Shown: positions 15,511 to 24,601, numbered from the stretch's first letter. The stretch: DNA of 32,732 nt from an uncultured Bacteroidota bacterium (GCA_902796265.1 CADBOG010000120.1:1-32732); one strand, 5' to 3'. Notes: generated by a model not told the origin, from the letters alone. Made by a program: numbers and translations.

Positions 15511-16476
15511 TTAATGAGACGCTTGTTTTTTCAACTCTTCGATGACGGTATCGGTCGATATGCCCTCTGCCTCGGCGAAATAGTTGCGTACCACTCGATG
15601 ACGCAAAACCTCGGCTGCAACATAGTCGACATCCTCTCTGTCGGGCGAATACTTGCCACAGAATGCTGCACGTGTCTTTGCTCCCATCACCAGATATTGC
15701 GATGCTCGCGGACCTGCACCCCACGACAGATATTTCTGTGCCAATGTATTGCCCTCAAGCAACGGACGTGTGGCCGACGATAAAGACACAGCATACGATA
15801 CCACATTGTCTGGAACTGGCATTCGGCGTATGACCGACTGTAGGTTCATGATTTCTTCGGCCGACATCACCACGTTGACAACAGCTGAACTGTCGACCGT
15901 GGTTTGCTTTACAATATCAACCTCCTCTTCAAACGAAGGATAATCCATCTTGATATTGAACATGAAACGGTCCAACTGTGCTTCGGGAAGCGGATAGGTT
16001 CCCTCCTGCTCTATGGGGTTCTGTGTGGCGAGGACAAAGAATGGCGACTCGAGATGATATGTGCGGCCGCTGACGGTAACCGAGTGTTCCTGCATGGCCT
16101 CAAGCAGAGCCGACTGGGTCTTCGGCGGCGTACGGTTTATCTCGTCAGCAAGTAGTATATTGGCGAAAACGGGTCCCTTGACGAAGCGGAAATTGCGGCT
16201 CTCGTCGAGGATTTCGGAACCTGTAATATCAGAAGGCATCAGGTCGGGGGTGAACTGGATGCGGCTGAACGAGAGTCCCAAAGCTTTCGAAAGTGTATTT
16301 ACCATCAAGGTCTTGGCCAAACCAGGCACACCCACCAGAAGGCAATGGCCTCCTGTGAAGATAGAAATCAGTAGGCCCTCAACGGCCTTATCTTGACCTA
16401 TGATGACCTTGCCTATCTCGTTACGCAACTGCTGGTATTTGTTCACCAGTCCATCAAGTGCTTCAATATCAGACAT
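15511..16476 (-). CDS. MoxR-family AAA+ ATPase
   Basis: A 321-residue AAA+ ATPase of the MoxR/RavA class, chaperone-like proteins that help assemble or activate partner proteins with VWA domains. Motifs: IGQDKAVEGLL, Walker A GVPGLAKT (49-56), FTPDLMPSDITGSEI, Walker B ILLADEINR (107-115) with PPKTQSALLEAMQE (a family-specific stretch), sensor 1 FVLATQNPIEQEGTYPLPEA, and the C-terminal lid RASQYLVMGAKTRA. In most Bacteroidetes MoxR heads a bat operon with DUF58 and VWA proteins. None of these partners is here; neighbours are a SurA-like chaperone and an unknown secreted protein. Its 5' leader closely matches that of the GH97 gene. Confidence 0.94.
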   Translation of the reverse strand: MSDIEALDGLVNKYQQLRNEIGKVIIGQDKAVEGLLISIFTGGHCLLVGVPGLAKTLMVNTLSKALGLSFSRIQFTPDLMPSDITGSEILDESRNFRFVKGPVFANILLADEINRTPPKTQSALLEAMQEHSVTVSGRTYHLESPFFVLATQNPIEQEGTYPLPEAQLDRFMFNIKMDYPSFEEEVDIVKQTTVDSSAVVNVVMSAEEIMNLQSVIRRMPVPDNVVSYAVSLSSATRPLLEGNTLAQKYLSWGAGPRASQYLVMGAKTRAAFCGKYSPDREDVDYVAAEVLRHRVVRNYFAEAEGISTDTVIEELKKQASH

Positions 16477-16530
16477 GATGTATCTTGTATGTTGTTTTAG
16501 TTTTTTGGAGGTTAAAGTGATTGTAACGAA

Positions 16531-17889
16531 CTACTCCCATTTCAGCTTGAATGAGCAATCTTTGAATTCGTCGTCTATTTTAATATATGTATTCTTTATT
16601 GTTTTCTGTGCCCACTCAAAAATCTTCTCCTGTTTGGCATTCTCAAGAGCGGCATTGAAGATTCGGTCGTAGTCGTCCTTGAGGTTTGCCTTATGGCTTG
16701 GGTTGCGTTTCACAACGGTCATCAGGCGATAGGCATCCTTGTTCTCATCGGTCTTAAGCGCCGTAGCGTTACTGATGTCGCCTGCATTCATCGATGCGAA
16801 GCTGATGTTGGGATAGAGCTGCTTGAGATCGTCGAGGGTAAACTGGTAGCTGCCTGTCTGAGGATGTGTCACACGACCTCCCTCCATGCGGTTGCCATCG
16901 TCGGAGTACTGCTTGGCGGCTTCGGCGAAGGTGAGATGTCCAAGACGAATCTCACGGGCAACGCTGTCGAGCAGCATACGAGCCTTCAGGAGGTCTTCGG
17001 CCGACACCTTGGGCATCATAAGAATATGACGACAATTGATGGCGTTGCCACGACGCTCTATGAGCTGGATGATGTGAAAACCAAACTGCGTCTCGATGAC
17101 AGGCGACACCTCGCCTGGCTTGAGAGCAAACGCTGCTGCCTCGAATTCGCCAACCATATCGCCTCGTGTGAAGAATCCCAGCTCGCCGCCTTTCGACGAT
17201 GAACCCGGGTCTTCGGAATAAAGGGTTGCCAAGGTTGTGAAGCGGTCACCATTGAGGATACGCTCACGCAACTTGTTTAGCTCTAACTTCACTCGTTCTC
17301 GTTCTTCATCGTTGATTTGGGGTTTGCGGACAATCTCTGCCACCTCGATGGTTTCTGGAATCTCAGGAACACTATCGGCTGGAATCTTGTTAAAGAACTG
17401 CTGTACTTCATAGGGGGTTATCTTCACGTTATTTGTGAGTTCGTGACGAACGCGCTCAGCAAGCATTCGTTCACGCATCATCTTGGTGAAGAGATCCTTC
17501 ATCTCGTCGTATGTGTAACCCGTAGCTTGGCGGATTGCCTCATGGCTGCCATATTGACGTTCATATTGTTTGAGATAGTATTGCACATTGGCCTCTATCT
17601 CTTGGTCGGTAACTTCGGTGCTGTCCACCTCGCCCTTATGGACAAGGAGTTTGTTGATTAGCAACCCCTCAAGGATGTTGCAACGGTTCTCGAACGCATT
17701 TTCGTAACCTTTGCTGACACGTACAGAGAGATATCCGTTCTCGACATCAGATAGCTTTACGATGTTCTTGCCGACAACAGCCACGACTTTGTCGACAACA
17801 GTCTCATCGCTACCAACTGCCGTAACGCCCTGTGCCATCATGAATGATGACAAGGACAACAATATAGATACTGAAAGGATTTTTTTCAT
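16531..17889 (-). CDS. surA: SurA-like periplasmic peptidyl-prolyl isomerase
   Basis: A 452-residue periplasmic chaperone. A signal peptide (1-19, MAQ|G) precedes an N-terminal helical chaperone region beginning VVDKVVAVVGKNIVKLSDV (about 30-165), then two parvulin domains. The first, about 185-285, contains YSEDPGSSSKGGELGFFTRGDM and ETQFGFHIIQL. The second, about 287-390, contains CRHILMMPKVS and YSDDGNRMEGG. This is the SurA layout, used for folding outer-membrane beta-barrel proteins. It follows the larger PpiC-like gene by 15 bp, so the two chaperones are made together. Two barrel-like proteins are encoded elsewhere in the window, but no direct link is shown. Confidence 0.92.
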   Translation of the reverse strand: MKKILSVSILLSLSSFMMAQGVTAVGSDETVVDKVVAVVGKNIVKLSDVENGYLSVRVSKGYENAFENRCNILEGLLINKLLVHKGEVDSTEVTDQEIEANVQYYLKQYERQYGSHEAIRQATGYTYDEMKDLFTKMMRERMLAERVRHELTNNVKITPYEVQQFFNKIPADSVPEIPETIEVAEIVRKPQINDEERERVKLELNKLRERILNGDRFTTLATLYSEDPGSSSKGGELGFFTRGDMVGEFEAAAFALKPGEVSPVIETQFGFHIIQLIERRGNAINCRHILMMPKVSAEDLLKARMLLDSVAREIRLGHLTFAEAAKQYSDDGNRMEGGRVTHPQTGSYQFTLDDLKQLYPNISFASMNAGDISNATALKTDENKDAYRLMTVVKRNPSHKANLKDDYDRIFNAALENAKQEKIFEWAQKTIKNTYIKIDDEFKDCSFKLKWE

Positions 17890-17904
17890 GAAAGTTATTT
17901 GATG

Positions 17905-20001
17905 TTAGTACACAATCTCATCGATGACATCCTGATGGATTTTTACATTGTATTTCTTACGGAGGTTATCGATAAGCTGTTTTTCAAGGTAATTCTGATA
18001 GTCGTTGATATAGAAGCCTCGTGCCTCGATGAGAGTCTTGGGGCGAGGATTGAGCAATCCCACCACACGGACAATCTGGTAACCCTTCTCGTATGGGAAG
18101 ATATAGATGCCCTTGCGAAGCTGTTCTTTCGAAAGGAGTGTCTGTTTATCTATTTCGACGGTGCGTGTCTCTAAGCGTACATTGACGGTATCAACCTTCA
18201 GCGACTTCTCAAGGTTGCTCAATATGGTAGCATCTGTGTATCCTTTTTTGTCGCCTTTCTCAACGATTTTCAGAGCCTTGCTGGGTTTCAGCCATGAGCT
18301 GTCGGCTATGGTGAAGAGCCTCATATCGACGCTCTCGCCCATGAAATAGGATGCATCTTCCTCGTTGTCGATACTATGTTTGTCCACATTGTCGGCATAA
18401 TACTTGGCTAACCCTAGTGTATCGTCGATTGCCTTCGACCATACATTTGCATCGTTGTATGCAAATATCATCAGGCCGTTACGGTATTCTCTCATCAATT
18501 CGCCAAACTCAGGATGTTCCGTCTCCAAATGCTGGTCGGCATACTCGAAGACTTTGTCGTTGACAAAGTTCTGGTAGCGGTTCTCGATATACATAAGATG
18601 TTCTCTCTTGCCCTCGGCACGCTGATGTTCCTCGATGAACTTCAGAAAATCGGCTGTATTATAATATTTGTCACCAACGCTGAAGAGGGGACGATTATCG
18701 GTAACCATACTCTCATCAAAACGCCAAGCCTTGATGAAAACTGAGTCATTGATTGCCTTCAAGCAGTTGTCGAATGAAGCCAACGGTGCTCCCTTTACTG
18801 TTTTCTTGCCCTTCTTGACGGTTTCGTACATCTTAGTGTAATCCTTGAAGTTGTAGCGGCCCTTGCATTGCTCGATGAAGGCCTCGCGAGGCTTGCTGCT
18901 ACGGCTGTCGCGTGACATACGCTGACGATAGGAAGGCAGCATCTCCTCAAATGAGGCAAGGGAGTCGCGGTCGATAAGCTTAACGATATGCCAGCCATAA
19001 CGAGTATGGAAGGGTTCCGAAGTCTCACCTACCTTCATTGATGATATAGTCTCGACATACTCTTGAGGAATCTGTCGAAGGGGCATATCCTGCACCAAGC
19101 CACCATTCTGCGAAGTACTGTTGTCATCGGAATAGTTGCGGCAGATTGTAGCGAAAGGTTCACCTAGCTGGAGATGCTTATAGGCATCTCTAATTAGATG
19201 CTCTGACGACTTGGCATTGTCTGTACTTTCGGCAATCCATATATGCTGGAATGAGCATTTGCCAAAATAAGGTACTTTCTCCAAAAGCTTAATGACGTGG
19301 TAGCCAAAGGATGTGCGTACAGGCTTCGATACCTCGCCGACATTGAGGCTATAGGCGGCCGTTTCGAAAGGATAGACCATATCGAATACCGAGAAATTGC
19401 CCAAACGGCCATCGTCTTTGCTGCGCGGGTCGTCGGGTTCTAAGCCTTGGGCTTTGGCGACAATGGCTGACTGTTCGCGAGCGACGGCAAAGAAATCCTC
19501 GTTTTTCATGACCCTATTGTAGTATTCCCATATCTTGTTGTAAGCGGCGAGAGTATCTTCTGGCCTTGGGTTGTAGCGGATAGGAACATAAATATGGGCT
19601 GCGGAGAGTACGTAATGATTACGCTCATAAGCCTCTTCCATGATTTTGTCAAACGTGACGGAGTCAATAAGATAGGGCGCTGCCAACTCCTTGCGGTATC
19701 CGTCAAGTTCTCTCAACATCGAAGGAATCGTGTCGAACCCATTTGCATAAGCGTCCTCTAGTTTGGTGCGGTAGTTAACGAAAAGTGTGACGTAGTCCTC
19801 CAAAGCCTGGCGTTTCTCGTAGGTGCATGCCGTCGGGGCTGCCTTGGGGTCTTTGCCTATCGAACGGAGAAACTCGCGCATGAACTCTGACTTATATATC
19901 TTCTTGCCGTTAATCTCAAAAATCACGGGGTCGTTGGCCTTCTGAGCCATTACACATTGCGATGCCACAAAAAGGAGCAGCAAAGCGAGAATTTTTTTCA
20001 T
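17905..20001 (-). CDS. Large parvulin-type isomerase (PpiC/SurA family)
   Basis: A 698-residue secreted protein with a signal peptide (MAQ|KA, about residue 20). A SurA_N-like segment EINGKKIYKSEFMREFLRS is followed by two parvulin domains. One, at about 133-245, ends TSFGYHVIKLLEK. The other, at about 252-360, begins CSFQHIWIAES and ends TRYGWHIVKLIDR. A long helical C-terminal half (about 400-698) has no recognised domain. It resembles the large PpiC proteins found beside surA in Bacteroidales and probably acts as a periplasmic folding factor for envelope proteins. It lies between guaB (48 bp) and surA (15 bp). The precise client set is unknown. Confidence 0.9.
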   Translation of the reverse strand: MKKILALLLLFVASQCVMAQKANDPVIFEINGKKIYKSEFMREFLRSIGKDPKAAPTACTYEKRQALEDYVTLFVNYRTKLEDAYANGFDTIPSMLRELDGYRKELAAPYLIDSVTFDKIMEEAYERNHYVLSAAHIYVPIRYNPRPEDTLAAYNKIWEYYNRVMKNEDFFAVAREQSAIVAKAQGLEPDDPRSKDDGRLGNFSVFDMVYPFETAAYSLNVGEVSKPVRTSFGYHVIKLLEKVPYFGKCSFQHIWIAESTDNAKSSEHLIRDAYKHLQLGEPFATICRNYSDDNSTSQNGGLVQDMPLRQIPQEYVETISSMKVGETSEPFHTRYGWHIVKLIDRDSLASFEEMLPSYRQRMSRDSRSSKPREAFIEQCKGRYNFKDYTKMYETVKKGKKTVKGAPLASFDNCLKAINDSVFIKAWRFDESMVTDNRPLFSVGDKYYNTADFLKFIEEHQRAEGKREHLMYIENRYQNFVNDKVFEYADQHLETEHPEFGELMREYRNGLMIFAYNDANVWSKAIDDTLGLAKYYADNVDKHSIDNEEDASYFMGESVDMRLFTIADSSWLKPSKALKIVEKGDKKGYTDATILSNLEKSLKVDTVNVRLETRTVEIDKQTLLSKEQLRKGIYIFPYEKGYQIVRVVGLLNPRPKTLIEARGFYINDYQNYLEKQLIDNLRKKYNVKIHQDVIDEIVY

Positions 20002-20049
20002 CTAATTATGGGTTTATTCGTTTTATGTTATTACGATGATGCTAATCAA

Positions 20050-21522
20050 TTATCTCGAATAGTTGGGTGCCTCGCGGGTGATGGCGATATCGTGGGGATG
20101 GCTCTCGGCACGACCGGCAGCGGTGATGCGGATGAACTTGGCTTGCTGAAGGGTAGCGATATCCTTCGAACCCGTGTAACCCATACCGGCCTTCAAGCCA
20201 CCGACGAGCTGATAGAGTACCTCGTTGAGGGTGCCTTTGTAAGGAACACGACCCACAACGCCTTCGGGAACGAGTTTCTTGGCGTCGGTTTCCTTGTCCT
20301 GGAAGTAGCGATCCTTCGAGCCACTCTGCATAGCCTCGAGTGATCCCATTCCACGATAGGACTTGAACTTGCGGCCTTCGAAGATGATGGTCTCACCTGG
20401 AGCTTCGTCAACACCGGCCACCAGCGAACCAATCATGATGCTGCTGGCTCCTGCGGCAATAGCCTTGACGATGTCGCCGCTATAGCGGATACCGCCATCG
20501 GCAATGAGAGGAATGTCAAAACCTCCCTGTTTCAAAGCTCCTGCAACCTCGCAAACGGCTGTCAACTGAGGAACGCCAATACCGGCGATGATTCGTGTGG
20601 AGCAGATGCTTCCGGGTCCTATGCCAACCTTCACGGCATCAGCGCCTGCCTCTGCCAGCATGATAGCAGCTTCTCCTGTGGCTATGTTGCCAACAACAAC
20701 ATCGAGCTCGGGATATTTGTTCTTGACCGTCTTAAGGGCATCGACAACACGGATGCTATGTCCATGTGCGGTATCGATAACGATAGCGTCAACACCTGCC
20801 TCTACAAGTGCGTCGACACGATCCATCATATCGCCTGTAATACCCACTCCGGCAGCCACACGGAGACGTCCATTGCTGTCCTTGCAAGCCATGGGGTGCT
20901 CCTTGTTTTTCATGATGTCGCTGTAGGTTATAAGCCCAACAAACTGACCTTCATTATTGATAACAGGAAGCTTCTCAATCTTGTGCTCCTGCAGAATCTC
21001 GGCTGCTTCCTCAAAGGTAGTGCCCTCATGGGTGGTCACGAGTTTGGTAATCATTATCTCGCTGAGAGGACGACTCATATTGCGTTCGAAACGGAGGTCA
21101 CGGTTGGTTACCATACCTATGAGCATGCGGTTGGAATCGACAATGGGTATGCCGCCAATATGGTACTCATGCATAAGGCTTAGGGCATCCTTCACCAAAG
21201 CATCCTTTCCAAGCGTGACGGGGTCTACTATCATGCCGTTCTCGGAACGCTTGACTTTACGCACCTCGTTGGCTTGACGCTCAATAGACATGTTCTTGTG
21301 CAACACACCGATACCACCTTCCTGGGCCATACCGATGGCCATAGCAGCCTCGGTGACAGTATCCATTGCGGCGCTGACCATAGGAATGTTAAGTGTGATA
21401 TTGCGTGAGAAGCGCGAGTTGACCTTTACCTCGCGGGGGAGGACATCGGAATAGCTGGGGACGAGGAGGACATCGTCGTATGTGAGGCCCTCGCCAATGA
21501 ATTTTGTGGTATCTGTAAACAT
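20050..21522 (-). CDS. guaB: Inosine-5'-monophosphate dehydrogenase
   Basis: A 490-residue cytoplasmic enzyme oxidising IMP to XMP with NAD+, the committed step of GTP synthesis. The N-terminus [16 protein letters not shown] is canonical. Two CBS domains lie at about 95-205 ([25 protein letters not shown]). The catalytic loop [10 protein letters not shown] places the active cysteine at Cys307, and the flap [11 protein letters not shown] carries the Arg-Tyr pair. The in-frame stretch upstream to 21594 (beginning MCFLKKNV) crosses the promoter and is not coding; ATG 21522 matches the family start. It is the first gene of the 12-kb minus-strand series ending at sstT. Confidence 0.97.
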   Translation of the reverse strand: MFTDTTKFIGEGLTYDDVLLVPSYSDVLPREVKVNSRFSRNITLNIPMVSAAMDTVTEAAMAIGMAQEGGIGVLHKNMSIERQANEVRKVKRSENGMIVDPVTLGKDALVKDALSLMHEYHIGGIPIVDSNRMLIGMVTNRDLRFERNMSRPLSEIMITKLVTTHEGTTFEEAAEILQEHKIEKLPVINNEGQFVGLITYSDIMKNKEHPMACKDSNGRLRVAAGVGITGDMMDRVDALVEAGVDAIVIDTAHGHSIRVVDALKTVKNKYPELDVVVGNIATGEAAIMLAEAGADAVKVGIGPGSICSTRIIAGIGVPQLTAVCEVAGALKQGGFDIPLIADGGIRYSGDIVKAIAAGASSIMIGSLVAGVDEAPGETIIFEGRKFKSYRGMGSLEAMQSGSKDRYFQDKETDAKKLVPEGVVGRVPYKGTLNEVLYQLVGGLKAGMGYTGSKDIATLQQAKFIRITAAGRAESHPHDIAITREAPNYSR

Positions 21523-21539
21523 AATAATAAAATTTCGTG

Positions 21540-21547
21540 CAAAAATA
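21540..21547 (-). promoter_or_regulatory. -7 promoter box of guaB
   Basis: On the minus strand TATTTTTG matches TAnnTTTG and lies 17 bp before ATG 21522. No TTTG is seen at the usual -33 distance. It faces away from the promoter of the gene at 21708. Confidence 0.55.
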
Positions 21548-21612
21548 GCAAAAAAAACTTGAATAGAGATAACATTTTTTTTCAAGAAACACAACTTGTT
21601 AATTTTCCGACA

Positions 21613-21628
21613 ATAATACGAGTATTAT
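21613..21628. repeat. 16-bp interrupted palindrome between divergent genes
   Basis: ATAATAC (21613-21619) and GTATTAT (21622-21628) are perfect reverse complements around GA. It lies between guaB and the gene at 21708 and could be an operator for one or both. Confidence 0.45.
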
Positions 21629-21695
21629 ATATAAAAAATGGGAACCTTTGAGGTCTAAAAATCGCTTTTTTTTCGTCGTATTGTAAGAAAATTCG

Positions 21696-21703
21696 TAGTT
21701 TTG
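21696..21703 (+). promoter_or_regulatory. -7 promoter box of the 21708 gene
   Basis: TAGTTTTG matches TAnnTTTG but ends only 4 bp before ATG 21708. With the usual 5-8 nt to the start of transcription, the mRNA would begin at or within the start codon. Confidence 0.5.
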
Positions 21704-21707
21704 CAAA

Positions 21708-23000
21708 ATGAAAAAAACAATACTTCTCATATCATTTTCGGCACTTCTTTATGTCGTCGCTTCGGCTCAGATATCTGGCGCTTCGGCTCAAATACCGAAC
21801 GACAGTTGCCTCATGAAGAATAATGGTCATCTGAATCTCGACATCGATGCCGAAGCGTTCTTTTTCAACGCCGAATATGGAACTCCTTTCGTCAAAGGCT
21901 TCACCGTTCCTGGATTCCGTCTATCCCCCACTCTCGTTTACGGGATTAATGAGCACGCCCAACTGCGTGTGGGTTTCAACGCGATGATGAATGCCGGAAT
22001 GGACTCTCTCCAATCTTTCCGTCCGACGCTGACATTACTCTACAAACCAACACATTGGCTCGCTTTTGTTGCAGGAACACTTCAAGACAAATACCAATCC
22101 TCTATCTTCTGTTCTCATCATGGCCTCCCTTATCCCGTCATCGACCCTGCTCGTCATTACTTGAACTACCAGGAGGATGGAATCCAAATAGTTGCCGATA
22201 CTCGACTATGGAAGAGCGACACTTGGCTTGACTGGCGTCACTACCTCGTTCCCTGGACACCCGACCAAGAACTCTTCACGATGGGCAGCAAGCACGAATT
22301 CGTACTTCTCAACCGTTCATGGCTCAACACTTCCATATCGACTGCTATGCCATTGTCGGGTCCTTGCATCACAACAGAGTATTACACCCAACAGTATTTC
22401 AGGGTATTGGTACCTTGTTTCTTCATCGCCAACCATCGTGGTGGCGAACTCAAGACCATCGACACCAACACCGTGACCCACTTCAACGAACAGGTAGGAT
22501 TACGCTTTGAATACGAAAAAGATAATGGCTACCGTTATCATAAACTGGCTCTTGATTTCCCAATTCTATTCTTTCATCTGGACAGCAAGGTTGACCACGG
22601 CGGTAACGCCTTCTACCCCACTCTTTCCTACCGCTGGTCAAAATCATTAGAAACAGATTTGCAATCCAGCAATACCGATTCGCGTCTATCTATCTTCAAT
22701 TCTCTCGGCTTCTGGCGTGGCAATCACTTCTTCAGCCCTTTAGGAAGCCCATTATTCTGGTCGGCAAATAGTTACAGCAGCCAACACATGTATGCCTCTG
22801 TTGCTGCCGATATACAATCAGGAGATTATCCCAATGCCGACTTTCGCAACCTGCTGACATACACTCTATCTTTAGAACACCAATTCAAGGGAGTAGCATT
22901 AGGTCTACAAGTCGATTTCCTTCACGACTTCGACCTTAGCACTAACGACTTTATATTCAGTTTCTTTATCAAATACAACGGACACTTTAGTCTTTTGTGA
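21708..23000 (+). CDS. Predicted outer-membrane beta-barrel protein, unknown
   Basis: A 430-residue secreted protein. The signal peptide ends in a duplicated cleavage region, ASAQISG then ASAQIPN (about residues 18-31), so either site could be used. The mature part shows long runs of alternating residues with many aromatics, ending in FIFSFFIKYNGHFSLL. A terminal strand rich in aromatic residues is typical of outer-membrane barrels. The LDIDAEAFFFNAEY, FRLSPTLVYGI, LRVGFNAMM and LTYTLSLEHQF segments look like barrel strands. No family recognised. It is divergent from guaB, and its TGA overlaps the 3' end of a convergent tRNA gene. Confidence 0.78.
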   Translation: MKKTILLISFSALLYVVASAQISGASAQIPNDSCLMKNNGHLNLDIDAEAFFFNAEYGTPFVKGFTVPGFRLSPTLVYGINEHAQLRVGFNAMMNAGMDSLQSFRPTLTLLYKPTHWLAFVAGTLQDKYQSSIFCSHHGLPYPVIDPARHYLNYQEDGIQIVADTRLWKSDTWLDWRHYLVPWTPDQELFTMGSKHEFVLLNRSWLNTSISTAMPLSGPCITTEYYTQQYFRVLVPCFFIANHRGGELKTIDTNTVTHFNEQVGLRFEYEKDNGYRYHKLALDFPILFFHLDSKVDHGGNAFYPTLSYRWSKSLETDLQSSNTDSRLSIFNSLGFWRGNHFFSPLGSPLFWSANSYSSQHMYASVAADIQSGDYPNADFRNLLTYTLSLEHQFKGVALGLQVDFLHDFDLSTNDFIFSFFIKYNGHFSLL

Positions 23001-23071
23001 CCCCGGCGGGATTCTAACCCACGACTTTCGGAACCGGAATCCGACGTTCTATACAGCTGAACTACGGGGCC
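22998..23071 (-). tRNA. tRNA-Arg (anticodon CCG)
   Basis: A 74-nt cloverleaf on the minus strand. The acceptor GGCCCCG pairs with CGGGGTC (one G-U), discriminator A. The D stem is GTTC/GAAC. The anticodon stem TCGGA/TCCGA holds loop TTCCGGT, giving anticodon CCG, which reads CGG. The T stem GTGGG/CCCGC has loop TTAGAAT. CCA is not encoded. The discriminator and the next two bases are also the stop codon of the plus-strand gene ending at 23000. No promoter motif is visible before it, so it may be transcribed with luxS, which ends 86 bp upstream. Confidence 0.95.
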
Positions 23072-23156
23072 AATAATATGCTTCATTCACGCACTAATAA
23101 ACGTGAGTTTTGGTAAATATTGTGTTTACCTAAAATTTTTTTTGAAAACACCAATC

Positions 23157-23651
23157 TCAAGCATCGGCAAATGTTTTGCCGTCGGCAAGGGTGACTTGGA
23201 GCTTTGTGTATTCGCAATGAAAATCGTTTTTGAGACGGTCGAGATAGCGGACACTCTCCCATTTGCACATGGGAAGGTCGTGAAGGAGGCAGTTGCCGCA
23301 TGTCTCGGGTGTTGTGGCAGGGACTTCTTCTTGAGTAAGAATCCATTCTAGGCACTCTATCGTCAATGTTCGCATCTCCTCAACAGTATATTTGCCCCTC
23401 ATGATAATGTACATACCTGTAAGGCAACCCATTGGACCCACATATACAACATCGTCCTTCACACGCGAGTTGCGGAACCATGTCGCCATCAGATGCTCCA
23501 TACTGTGCATGGCCGAAGGCGCAATTGCAGGTTCCTTATTCGGTTCGGTTATGCGAATGTCAAAGGTGATGAAATCTTTGTCTTCGCGAGAAATGTATAT
23601 ACCTGGTTTCAAATGGGTATGATCAATTGTAAAGCTTTGAATTACTTCCAT
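23157..23651 (-). CDS. luxS: S-ribosylhomocysteine lyase LuxS
   Basis: A 164-residue cytoplasmic metalloenzyme. It splits S-ribosylhomocysteine to homocysteine and DPD, the precursor of signal AI-2. The metal site is visible as HSMEH (His49, His53, with catalytic Glu52) and Cys118 in ETCGN. The catalytic Cys76 lies in GPMGCLTG. The N-terminal FTIDHTHLKPGIYI is canonical. Length fits the family. mtnN, the enzyme just before it in the pathway, is encoded 175 bp upstream on the same strand. The gap between them carries 26-bp tandem repeats and no consensus promoter. Confidence 0.97.
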   Translation of the reverse strand: MEVIQSFTIDHTHLKPGIYISREDKDFITFDIRITEPNKEPAIAPSAMHSMEHLMATWFRNSRVKDDVVYVGPMGCLTGMYIIMRGKYTVEEMRTLTIECLEWILTQEEVPATTPETCGNCLLHDLPMCKWESVRYLDRLKNDFHCEYTKLQVTLADGKTFADA

Positions 23652-23710
23652 ATTAAGATTTAAGTTATGTGTTCAGTTATTGAGTAACGTGTAATGATTA
23701 TCTGTGAAAC

Positions 23711-23788
23711 GATTATTGTGGTCGTCGAAAATGGATGATTATTGCGGTCATCGACAATGGATGATTATTGTAGCCGTCGCATAAAAAG
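23711..23788. repeat. 26-bp tandem repeats between mtnN and luxS
   Basis: Units at 23711-23736 and 23737-23762 (23 of 26 bases identical) both start GATTATTG and end ATGGAT. A third, more divergent unit is at 23763-23788, and a partial one (TTGTGGTCGTCCA) follows at 23791-23803. The repeats fill most of the gap between mtnN and luxS. The core TCGAYGACC on the reverse strand slightly resembles the core of the 23-bp repeats at 8589-8657. Confidence 0.75.
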
Positions 23789-23826
23789 AATTGTGGTCGT
23801 CCACGCTGAAATTCTATGCTGAAATT

Positions 23827-24492
23827 TTACAAAGTTTCCAAATAACGTTTCACGAAATGGAATGAGCGATCGCACATTGAGGCAAGGAAATCCTCCCATT
23901 GCTGCTGGTGGTTGTCGGTACGGCCAGGAGTGTCGCTGATGACACGAAGGCTAAGGAACGGCACACCAAGCAGATAACAAGTCTGAGCAATGGCGGCACT
24001 CTCCATATCGCATGCCATACCGTCTGGGAAATTGCCTTTTATGACATCCAAACGCTTTCGGTCGGTAATAAACTGGTCACCGGTACAAATCAATCCAGTC
24101 ATCAGACGCTCACCCTCGGCAAGGGGAACCAAAACGGCATGATCTATGAGTTTCTTGTCGGCATCAAAACGCGAAGGCAGACCTTGCACCTGTCCCAGCT
24201 CGCAACCAAGCCCCACACCACAGTCAACATCGTGGTAAACACTCTGTGTTGCGGCAAGAACGTCCATTACCTGCATCATCACATCGATGCCACCAGCCAA
24301 TCCGGTACTGATTATGGCATCGGGATGATGCTCATTTACAAGTCGCATAGTACCTACGGCGGCATTAACCTTTCCTATACCACATTGCCACAACACTATG
24401 TCGTTGTTTCCCAAGCGACCCGTGTCGCCACCAAGAGCATCACGCATCTGCCGATACTCAATATCCATCGCTAAAATTAGTCCAATTTTCAT
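23827..24492 (-). CDS. mtnN: MTA/SAH nucleosidase
   Basis: A 221-residue cytoplasmic nucleosidase that removes adenine from S-adenosylhomocysteine and methylthioadenosine. Motifs: N-terminal KIGLILAMDIEYRQM (Glu12 region), GIGKVNAA, STGLAGGID, the purine and ribose site DMESAAIAQTC with its Met-Glu pair, and the catalytic Asp in VISDTPG. Product S-ribosylhomocysteine is the substrate of LuxS, encoded next downstream, so the pair completes SAH recycling and AI-2 precursor formation. It starts 109 bp after the DUF1846 gene stop on the same strand. No clear promoter motif is seen in that gap. Confidence 0.95.
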   Translation of the reverse strand: MKIGLILAMDIEYRQMRDALGGDTGRLGNNDIVLWQCGIGKVNAAVGTMRLVNEHHPDAIISTGLAGGIDVMMQVMDVLAATQSVYHDVDCGVGLGCELGQVQGLPSRFDADKKLIDHAVLVPLAEGERLMTGLICTGDQFITDRKRLDVIKGNFPDGMACDMESAAIAQTCYLLGVPFLSLRVISDTPGRTDNHQQQWEDFLASMCDRSFHFVKRYLETL

Positions 24493-24601
24493 ATTATGTT
24501 TAATAGTTTCGTTAAAAGGTTTTTAGAGGTGCTTGCATTCAAATTCAAGCCCTACTGTCGTTATGATTTATGTCTTGTTGTCATCTGTTTCAATCCTCGC
24601 C

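Noticed and set aside
21523-21594. N-terminal extension of GuaB (MCFLKKNV onward).
   Set aside because: It spans the -7 box at 21540-21547, and the conserved IMPDH N-terminus begins at the ATG at 21522.
23102-23140. Weak stem GGTAAA/TTTACC next to a T-run between luxS and the tRNA, as a terminator.
   Set aside because: Only six AT-rich pairs, and the T-run is on the wrong side for luxS, so it is not convincing in the direction needed.
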